A DNA stretch of 12,860 bases from an uncultured Clostridia bacterium (GTDB lineage Bacteria; Bacillota; Clostridia; TANB77; CAG-508): NCBI GenBank assembly GCA_949077355.1, contig CARUQW010000003.1, positions 40,710 through 53,569 on the forward strand, given 5' to 3'. Both the position numbers and the translations under genes were made by a program. The notes under the pieces were generated by a model. It did no database searches. It saw only the letters and a list, made by a program, of their open reading frames with translations, and had not been told where the DNA came from. Positions 7,732 through 12,860 of this stretch are shown here, piece by piece; within the stretch, counting starts at the first letter, position 1; each line of letters opens with the position of its first letter.

Positions 7732-9074
7732 TTATAGTCGTACTTTTATTTCAAAATCTGATTTTAAACACGTAATATAAGACAGCATAATATTAGAAGT
7801 TCTTGTTGCATTCTCTAACTGAAAACCACTTAAATTAATTGCACATAATAGGCTATCTTTCCCCAATATTGGTGATGAAAAAAGCATTCTATTAAGAGAC
7901 CCATTATCTTTTGGGCAAAATATTTGATTATATTCCCAATTCATGTTGACCTGACATCGGATGTTTTACATCATTATAAGCTTTCACATACATTTCTATA
8001 CTAATTCCTCCTAATGTATATTTAGCTCCAGTTTTATTGCTACTATTCCAAGAACTAACATTAGGCATACACATGCATGCTGCTACTTTTTCTTTTTCTG
8101 TCCAAGAGCTTTCTTTATTTCCTCTAACTTTAGCCCATTCAGGATTCATTTTTCGAATCATAGTCGTTTCCTGATTATATCCTTGATAATTATTAATAGC
8201 CTCTCTAGCACTAAGACCACTCGCTCCCCCTGTCTGTAAATATACACAATACTCACTATCTCCGTTCAATATCACCAAAATAACCATTTGGGTATTCATC
8301 TGTTTTTTTGTCAACATAGAATATTCTTCCTCCATAATTAGCTACTGTCTTTCCATAATAATAAGAAGGGTTTTCTGCGATTTCTTTTGCTGTTACATAA
8401 ACTTCTTTTGAATTTACGGTAACTGTACAATAAGTACTTGGAAGAGTCGTTCCATCTTTTCTTTTAGCAGAAATATTTACATTAATCGTTCCTGATGCTA
8501 ATCCTTCTACCTCTCCTGTATCTTTGTCTACTGTTAACTTCATGATATCAGTAGATGCAAACTGATAAATCAAATCTTCTACATTCTCATTTGGTGTTGT
8601 TGTTACTATTATTTTTTGTTTTTCTCCTATGTCAATTTTTAAGTTTTCTGCACTAATTTGTGTCGCTTTTTGTACAATCGTAACTTGACATTTTTGACGA
8701 TAACTAGTTCCTTCTACACTGGCTATTATCTCTACGGTTTCTCCTATTGTATTTCCTACTGCTACTACGGTTCCATTTTCAACCGTTGCAATGGCTGGAT
8801 TACTTGTACTCCATACAATTTTTCCAGTAATTCCATTTAAAGTAGCTTCTAAATTTTCAGTTTGCCCTGGTAATAGTTTAAGTCTTGTTTTATTTAAGAA
8901 TATCCCATTTGCTTCCTCAATTTTTCCATCTGCTGCGATTCGATAAGAATATCCTTTATGATTTACTATTCCATGTTTTCCTGTTAAGGTTACCATGCTT
9001 ATTCCTGCTAAGATTAACAGTATAATAACAGTGATTACTAAAGCAATTAATGTAATTCCTTTGTTTTTTCTCAT
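7732..9074 (-). CDS. Prepilin-like N-terminal domain protein with Ig-like repeats, spread over three frames
   Basis: The start ATG 9072-9074 follows AAGGAG. The N-terminus MRKNKG-ITLIALV and a hydrophobic helix (about 7-30) form a type III (prepilin-type) signal; the usual Glu at +5 is absent. Two bacterial Ig-like (BIG_2-type) repeats follow at about 60-135 and 138-222. A C-terminal domain contains YGKTVANYGGRIFY, then GGISIEMYVKAYN and finally CLKSDFEIKV. The first frame stops at 8256 just after a CGG. The second (to 7928) continues the domain if that C is skipped. The third (to 7732) continues after another +1 step at 7928-7968. The total length, 1343 = 3 x 447 + 2, fits two extra bases and a product of about 446 aa. 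It is probably an exported, wall- or pilus-associated protein. The last 70 aa look less well conserved, so decay is possible. Confidence 0.75.
7928..7968 (-). other. Second +1 frame break in the prepilin-like gene, without CGG
   Basis: The upstream frame reads KHPMSGQHELGI and stops at 7928. The downstream frame, entered after a TAA at 7966-7968, reads NMNWEYNQIFCPKDNGS. A net +1 shift between these limits joins them. No in-frame CGG is present; the codons are CAT CCG ATG TCA GGT CAA. It could be a true mutation, a sequencing error or another recoding signal. Confidence 0.55.
8262..8264 (-). other. In-frame CGG at a +1 frame shift (prepilin-like gene)
   Basis: The zero frame reads GAT ATT GAA CGG AGA TAG. 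Ignoring the C at 8264 gives GAA GGA GAT AGT GAG, that is DIEGDSEYCVYL, which continues the domain for about 110 codons. The resulting glycine codon is GGA, from CGGA. The downstream frame is open for some distance upstream, so the exact shift position is inferred. Confidence 0.65.
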
Positions 9075-9157
9075 AATTTTCTCCTTCTTTTATTTAATAA
9101 TTATATTCTAGCAATTATAATAAATGTTGCCAATAAATAATAACAAGTTTACTTTTC

Positions 9158-9186
9158 TTTACTTTTTATGTAAAGAATGCTATAAT
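9158..9186 (+). promoter_or_regulatory. Sigma-A-type promoter of the small gene at 9255
   Basis: TTTACT (9158-9163), a 17-bp spacer and a perfect TATAAT (9181-9186) predict a leader of roughly 60 bases before ATG 9255. The 180-bp intergenic region also contains the start region of the divergent prepilin gene, for which no convincing promoter was found. Confidence 0.7.
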
Positions 9187-9226
9187 AATAGAAAGAGGTT
9201 TTACCTTATGTAACTGTCAATAGCAA

Positions 9227-9247
9227 TTGCTTTGTAAAGCAAGGAGG
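9227..9247 (+). promoter_or_regulatory. Perfect palindrome overlapping the ribosome binding site
   Basis: TTGCTTTGTAAAGCAA (9227-9242) is a perfect 16-base palindrome. Its last two bases are the first two of the AAGGAGG site (9241-9247). It could form a small mRNA hairpin next to the site or be a protein-binding operator downstream of the promoter. Confidence 0.4.
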
Positions 9248-9254
9248 TAATCAC

Positions 9255-9518
9255 ATGTCAAATTATTTTCATACTTTTTCAGTAGGTGGTTTTCGGTATT
9301 ACATTGAAAAAACTTCTACTCCACATCACTTCATTTTAAACAAAGACTCTGATAAGAAAAAAGTCTGTAAAATTGTAGGGATGACATCTACTGTTTTCGG
9401 AAAAGAAGAAATGCGGTTTGAATCTTTTCAGCCAATCTCTTACTTTTGGGAAATGGTGGATCGAATCGCTATTCGGGATGCTATTGCATACCTCGAAAAA
9501 GAATATGAGGCCCAATAG
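9255..9518 (+). CDS. Small protein of unknown function, foreign-looking codon use
   Basis: This is an 87-aa soluble protein with no signal peptide or transmembrane segment; I do not recognise it. The start ATG lies 7 bases after AAGGAGG. It begins MSNYFHTFSVGGFRYYIEK and ends in a charged helix (IAYLEKEYEAQ). Three of its four arginines (codons 14, 54, 74) are CGG, read with no frame change: skipping the first C would reach a stop within about 15 codons. That differs sharply from the neighbours, which use AGA, CGT and CGA, and suggests recent acquisition. It has its own promoter and terminator. Confidence 0.72.
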   Translation: MSNYFHTFSVGGFRYYIEKTSTPHHFILNKDSDKKKVCKIVGMTSTVFGKEEMRFESFQPISYFWEMVDRIAIRDAIAYLEKEYEAQ

Positions 9519-9535
9519 GGCTTCTTTTCTTTTTG
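9507..9535 (+). terminator. Terminator overlapping the stop of the small gene
   Basis: GAGGCCC (9507-9513), loop AATA, GGGCTTC (9518-9524) with one G-U pair, then a T-rich tract. The stop TAG (9516-9518) is partly inside the hairpin. Confidence 0.8.
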
Positions 9536-9544
9536 CAAAAATTA

Positions 9545-9553
9545 TGATATAAT
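9545..9553 (+). promoter_or_regulatory. Extended -10 promoter element for rqcH
   Basis: TGATATAAT is a perfect TATAAT (9548-9553) with the TG extension one base upstream. No good -35 is present. The leader would be about 20 bases, directly after the preceding terminator. Confidence 0.5.
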
Positions 9554-9578
9554 CCTAATTGTAAAGGAAGTGAAAACT

Positions 9579-11288
9579 ATGGCATTTGATGGAATTGTAA
9601 CAAAAGTAATTGCTTCGGAATTGCAAAACTTAGCTGGAGCAAGAATCGACAAAATTTTTCAACCAAATAAAAACACAATTTTATTAGGTTTCTATTTAGA
9701 TGGTAGTAATTATTTATTAAATATATGCACAGATTCAGCAAACTATCGTATTCATCTAACAACCCATCCAAAACCAAACCCTAAAGTAGCACCTAATTTT
9801 TGTATGGTACTTCGTAAACATTTATTAGGATTGCATATTAAAAACATCATTACAAATAACCTAGAACGATTAGTTATAATTGATTTTGAAGGTTTTGATG
9901 ACGTAGATGATATTATCTCCAAAAGACTAGTTGTTGAATTAATGGGAAAACATTGTAATGTCATTTTATTGGACGAACAAAATAAAATCATTGATAGTTT
10001 AAGACATATCAACAACGAAGATAGCACAAGAACCATTGTCCCTCACAGACCTTACAGCTATCCTACAACCAGTAAAAACAATTTTTTAGATTGTTTTCAT
10101 TTTGAAGATTTTTATGAAAAAACTATTCCAAATAATCCTATTTACAATGTTTTTAATGGGTTTAGTAAGTCCTTTATTAATGCTTCGATACAACATTTAA
10201 AAATTGATACCTTAAATAAAAACACTTCAGAAAAGTTATATCATTATTTACAAAGAATTGTCTATGCAGCAAATAGCGATTCTTTAGATTTCGAAATAAT
10301 AACTGATATGCCAAAAAAAGATTACTTTTTAGTAGAAAAAGAAAATTCTTCTCCCTTTCATTTAAACTTTTTTATTGATGACTTTTATTATCAGAAAGAA
10401 ACTTCAGAAGAATTTAGAATTTACCGTGATAGTATTTTAAAAATAATTTTAGACTTACTAAAAAAATATCAAAAACGCCTTTTTCATATTAATGAAAAAT
10501 TGATTTCTTGTGAAGATATGGATACTTATCAATTATATGGTGAATTAATTACAGCAAACTTATATCAAATAAAAAATGAAAATTTGTCCGAAATTACACT
10601 TGCTAATTATTACACCAATCAACAGATTAAAATACCACTAGATAATCGCTACTCTCCTTCTATTAACGCAAAACGTTTTTTTAAAAAATATCAAAAATTA
10701 AAAAATACTCTACAAATTGTAACTTTACAAAAAGAAGAAACTTTAAAAGAACTAAATTATATTGAAAGTATCATTTATGAATTAGAAAGCTGTTCTTCTA
10801 TCGAAGAAGTTTCTGAGATATTTGAAGAAATCTCAGAAAATGTCATTTTTAAAGAAAAAACAGAACGTTATAAAAAACAAAAAAAATCAAAAATAAAAAA
10901 GTCTTCTCTTACTAAAAATAAAAATGTTTCTTTCAATCCTTTAAAATATATAGTAGATGAATATACTTTATTGGTAGGAAGAAACAATAAAGAAAATGAT
11001 TATTTGACTTTAAAATATGCTAAAAAAACAGATTTATGGTTTCATACCCAAGACATTCATGGTAGCCACGCTATTTTACAGATTAATCCTTCTTCTACTT
11101 TGGATGCTACCATTTTAGTCAAATGTGCTGAAATTGTTGCTTTTCATAGTAAAGCCAAAAATTCTTCTAATGTTCCTGTGGATTTCTGTGAAGTAAAATT
11201 TGTAAAAAAACCTAATAGTGCAAAACCTGGTATGGTAATTTATAGCAATCATAGAACTTTATATGTTAATCCCCAAAAAAAAAGGTAG
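9579..11288 (+). CDS. rqcH: RqcH / NFACT family ribosome quality-control factor (Rqc2 homologue)
   Basis: RqcH binds obstructed 50S subunits carrying peptidyl-tRNA and recruits tRNA-Ala to add C-terminal alanine tails that mark the peptide for degradation (family knowledge). Older annotations call it fibronectin-binding protein. I chose ATG 9579 (MAFDGIVTKV, 569 aa), with AAAGGA upstream; a GTG three codons earlier lies in the binding region. NFACT-N is shown by RIDKIFQP and FCMVLRKHLLG. The residues corresponding to the DR pair needed for tRNA binding read Glu96-Arg97. A central coiled region (about 280-445) precedes NFACT-R with DLWFHTQDIHGSHAIL and the C-terminal NSSNVPVDFCEVKFVKKP. Length is normal. 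It contains no in-frame CGG in 569 codons. It is a monocistronic unit. Confidence 0.93.
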   Translation: MAFDGIVTKVIASELQNLAGARIDKIFQPNKNTILLGFYLDGSNYLLNICTDSANYRIHLTTHPKPNPKVAPNFCMVLRKHLLGLHIKNIITNNLERLVIIDFEGFDDVDDIISKRLVVELMGKHCNVILLDEQNKIIDSLRHINNEDSTRTIVPHRPYSYPTTSKNNFLDCFHFEDFYEKTIPNNPIYNVFNGFSKSFINASIQHLKIDTLNKNTSEKLYHYLQRIVYAANSDSLDFEIITDMPKKDYFLVEKENSSPFHLNFFIDDFYYQKETSEEFRIYRDSILKIILDLLKKYQKRLFHINEKLISCEDMDTYQLYGELITANLYQIKNENLSEITLANYYTNQQIKIPLDNRYSPSINAKRFFKKYQKLKNTLQIVTLQKEETLKELNYIESIIYELESCSSIEEVSEIFEEISENVIFKEKTERYKKQKKSKIKKSSLTKNKNVSFNPLKYIVDEYTLLVGRNNKENDYLTLKYAKKTDLWFHTQDIHGSHAILQINPSSTLDATILVKCAEIVAFHSKAKNSSNVPVDFCEVKFVKKPNSAKPGMVIYSNHRTLYVNPQKKR

Positions 11289-11313
11289 GGTTTAATTACA
11301 CCCCACCTTTTTT
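11275..11313. terminator. Bidirectional terminator between rqcH and the convergent unknown gene
   Basis: AAAAAAGGTAGGGT pairs with ACCCCACCTTTTTT (one mismatch) around a TTAATTA-type loop. A-runs and T-runs lie on either side, so it works on both strands. The rqcH stop TAG (11286-11288) is in the stem; the convergent gene ends at 11319. Confidence 0.82.
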
Positions 11314-11318
11314 CCTTT

Positions 11319-12068
11319 TCATTTTGCTTCGGGTTCGACAATTTTAATGAACTTTAAGCCCAATTTTTGACACCATTCTTTTACCTGCCAAGCTCCGGTT
11401 CCAGCAAACATCCCAGCCTTTCCTCTTGGTACTTTTTCTAATGTAACCACTGAATTCAGCTCGATTTTGTTTACATTAAAGCAAGCATACCAATTCGTAT
11501 TTCTAACTCCGCCTCTGCGCTGAAGAATTACGACTGGAATTGCCTTGATGCGGTCTTCTCCACATACATAGTCCATCTCCATGGATTCATCGTAGCTCTC
11601 ATCGTAAAAAGCAACTGCTTGTTTTTCTTCCAAGCGGGATTTTACTCCTTGGAAAAATTCTTCTTTTTTCCATTTTTCTTCCAATTGAGCAATCGCCTCT
11701 TCAACTGTTCCCATCAGTTTTTTTGCTTCTTCAACAGTAAAAGAAGTTGCCTTTTTTTCCGTGTGGTACGATACATGCCTGTATTTTTCTCCCATTTTAG
11801 TATAGACCGGCAACTTTATCGCCTTCTCTTCAAAGGTACTAGGATTCCAATACTCATATACCTCTTTTTCAAACTCATTAAGAGTCACTCGGTATGGAAT
11901 ACCTAATTCCTTTAAAACACTTTCATACTCTTTCCTTACAGTTGGTAGGCAAGCTTCCTCTTGCAGGCTGTTCTTCGGATTGGTGTAAATGTAATTCCGA
12001 TTTTTCCAAATCCAGCATTCTGGCAATTGTATCATTGCTGTCACTTCGCGTGGAATTGTTCCTTTCAT
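11319..12068 (-). CDS. Protein of unknown function (249 aa), foreign-looking codon use
   Basis: I do not recognise this protein. ATG 12066-12068 (MKGTIPREVTAMIQL) is the start because AGGAGG lies 7 bases upstream; the frame is open 14 codons further but without a binding site. No signal peptide or transmembrane helix is evident. A charged helical stretch (about 120-165, LEEKWKKEEFFQGVKSRLEEK) is followed by a possible beta-rich C-terminal part (KAIPVVILQRRGG, AGMFAGTGAWQV). The codons are richer in G/C (CGC, CTG, AGC) than in the neighbours. It contains one in-frame CGG (11997-11999, in KNRNYIYT) read as Arg without a frame change. It has its own promoter and shares the terminator with rqcH. 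Confidence 0.75.
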   Translation of the reverse strand: MKGTIPREVTAMIQLPECWIWKNRNYIYTNPKNSLQEEACLPTVRKEYESVLKELGIPYRVTLNEFEKEVYEYWNPSTFEEKAIKLPVYTKMGEKYRHVSYHTEKKATSFTVEEAKKLMGTVEEAIAQLEEKWKKEEFFQGVKSRLEEKQAVAFYDESYDESMEMDYVCGEDRIKAIPVVILQRRGGVRNTNWYACFNVNKIELNSVVTLEKVPRGKAGMFAGTGAWQVKEWCQKLGLKFIKIVEPEAK

Positions 12069-12126
12069 GTTGTCTCCTCCTCTAATTCTTATGTAATTGT
12101 AAAGGTTCAAAAAAGTTTCTTTTTAT

Positions 12127-12155
12127 ATTATATCACATTATGTTGACTTTGTAAA
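12127..12155 (-). promoter_or_regulatory. Promoter of the unknown gene at 11319-12068
   Basis: On the minus strand TTTACA (12155-12150), a 17-bp spacer and a perfect TATAAT (12132-12127) lie about 60 bases upstream of ATG 12068. Confidence 0.72.
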
Positions 12156-12181
12156 TGTTTTTATTGTTTTTTATCTTCTGG

Positions 12182-12238
12182 TAAAAATTAATTTTTAAGT
12201 TGACATTATTTGAGAATAGTAAAGCATTTATATGTCAA
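12182..12238. repeat. Palindrome and inverted repeat downstream of the small membrane-protein gene
   Basis: TAAAAATTAATTTTTA (12182-12197) is a perfect 16-base AT palindrome. Immediately beside it, TTGACAT (12200-12206) and ATGTCAA (12232-12238) form a 7-bp inverted repeat 25 bases apart. Together they could be a weak terminator for the gene ending at 12249, or a remnant of a small mobile element. No G+C-rich stem is present. Confidence 0.35.
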
Positions 12239-12248
12239 TGACAAAATT

Positions 12249-12716
12249 TTATGCCCAGAAAATCAAAAATGTCATAATCGTTCCTAATACAATTTCTGGC
12301 TTTGTTAACTCATCTGGTATAATTTCTAAATCTGGTCCGTCCTCTTTTTCCTTTACCATTTCAATCTTGTAAGAAGTTGTATCTTTTGCCTTAAAAAGTA
12401 ACTCAAATGGTTGACTTTCTCCTTTTGGCAAATTTTGTATTTGAATATAGCCTCTTCCTAATAAAACATCCCTTTTTGAATATAATTCAATCTTTAAATA
12501 TTTCCCTTCTATTTCGTCTGTATTTTTAATTAAGCCTCTAATTCTTCCATTTACATAGGTTGCATCTGCTTGATATACGACAATTTGTGAGTTTTTATCT
12601 TCTCTTATCATATCTTTATAAGTGGAGTTTAATCCTACATTAATTAAAAAATCTGATAATATCCAAACTCCTACTAGTATTAATATCCATGTTACTATTT
12701 TTTGTTGTGTACTCAT
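12249..12716 (-). CDS. Small membrane protein with an FxLYD-like beta domain
   Basis: This is a 155-aa protein. A transmembrane helix lies near the N-terminus (about 7-27) and a hydrophobic segment at the extreme C-terminus (about 142-155). Between them is a beta-rich domain (IRGLIKNTDEIEGKYLKIELYSKRD region, then LPKGESQPFELLF). It resembles FxLYD-type domains, in which a residue set such as N-T-x-x-K-x-L-x-I-E-L-Y is typical; this assignment is tentative. The start ATG follows AGAGG. A strong promoter lies about 35 bases upstream. No function can be assigned. Confidence 0.75.
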   Translation of the reverse strand: MSTQQKIVTWILILVGVWILSDFLINVGLNSTYKDMIREDKNSQIVVYQADATYVNGRIRGLIKNTDEIEGKYLKIELYSKRDVLLGRGYIQIQNLPKGESQPFELLFKAKDTTSYKIEMVKEKEDGPDLEIIPDELTKPEIVLGTIMTFLIFWA

Positions 12717-12750
12717 ATTACAATCCTCTTTTCTTTTTCAAATTATGTTT

Positions 12751-12779
12751 ATTATATCAAATTTTTCCATTTATTTCAA
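12751..12779 (-). promoter_or_regulatory. Strong sigma-A-type promoter of the small membrane-protein gene
   Basis: On the minus strand TTGAAA (12779-12774), a 17-bp spacer and a perfect TATAAT (12756-12751) lie upstream of ATG 12716. Confidence 0.8.
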
Positions 12780-12812
12780 TAGTTTTTATATGAAAGTAGC
12801 CCAATGTATAAT

Positions 12813-12860
12813 TCATTTATGATAATGTCTTAATAAATCATTTAGGAAAATGTCTTAATT
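12813..12860. repeat. 25-bp tandem repeat at the right edge (cut off)
   Basis: Two copies with 25-base period begin TCATTTA at 12813 and 12838 and share AATGTCTTAAT (12824-12834 and 12849-12859). The second copy runs to the window end, so more copies may follow. It could be a terminal repeat of an insertion element or a regulatory iteron. The 34 bases before it hold nothing recognisable. Confidence 0.55.

Noticed and set aside
7950..7968. Second prepilin break as another CGG site
   Set aside because: The codon there is CCG, not CGG. CCG is used without a shift elsewhere (for example as Pro in the VanY-like gene), so the rule does not explain this break.
9577..10036. Minus-strand open frames inside rqcH
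   Set aside because: They are antisense to a confidently identified gene and have no ribosome binding sites or family features.
12141..12248. Further gene or small RNA between 12069 and 12248
   Set aside because: Apart from the promoter at 12127-12155 and the AT palindrome and inverted repeat, I see no open frame with a binding site and no GC-rich structured RNA.
1..12860. CRISPR array, tRNA or rRNA genes
   Set aside because: No regular direct repeats with spacers, no cloverleaf-like tRNA sequence and no rRNA-like conserved stretches were seen. In particular no tRNA-Gly or tRNA-Arg that could explain the CGG pattern lies in the window.

Overview
The window is AT-rich (roughly 70 % A+T by eye) with strong AAGGAGG-type ribosome binding sites, TTGACA/TATAAT-type promoters and U-tailed hairpin terminators. 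The gene set (RqcH/NFACT, ECF sigma with a zinc-type anti-sigma, VanY-like peptidase, GITLIALV-type prepilin with Ig-like repeats, DUF2207 protein) points to a low-GC Firmicute, probably an uncultured gut-type Clostridia or Bacilli lineage. The lineage is inference.

Layout. Positions 1-736 (minus) encode a NatA-like ABC ATPase that runs off the left edge. Positions 894-1394 (minus) encode a Nudix hydrolase. Positions 1470-3733 (minus) are a three-gene operon: VanY-like carboxypeptidase, ECF sigma factor, overlapping anti-sigma factor. Positions 3897-7618 (minus) hold a DUF2207 membrane protein followed by a DnaB-like SF4 ATPase. Positions 7732-9074 (minus) hold a prepilin-like Ig-domain surface protein spread over three reading frames. 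On the plus strand are a small unknown gene (9255-9518) and rqcH (9579-11288). Then come an unknown 249-aa gene (11319-12068, minus) and a small membrane protein (12249-12716, minus). A 25-bp tandem repeat lies at the right edge. Each transcription unit except the left-edge and right-hand ones ends in a recognisable terminator.

The most striking feature cuts across genes. Every in-frame CGG codon in the AT-rich minus-strand genes (six codons, in four genes) sits where the reading frame has to, or appears to, move by +1. At every one, ignoring the C of CGG leaves a GGN glycine codon in the new frame. In the ABC ATPase the shift falls exactly on the first Gly of Walker A. In the DUF2207 gene three CGGs within 14 bases turn an Arg-Thr-Ala-Asp interruption into an unbroken poly-glycine tail and restore the frame. 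In the DnaB-like gene and the prepilin gene one CGG each joins two otherwise separate frames. The Nudix, sigma, anti-sigma, VanY, RqcH and small membrane protein genes contain no in-frame CGG at all. This suggests that CGG is unassigned or poorly decoded here and that CGGN is read as a +1-shifted (effectively four-base) glycine codon. Two genes with a different codon style (9255-9518 with three CGGs, 11319-12068 with one) use CGG without a shift; they look foreign and are the main counter-evidence. A second frame break in the prepilin gene (7928-7968) has no CGG.
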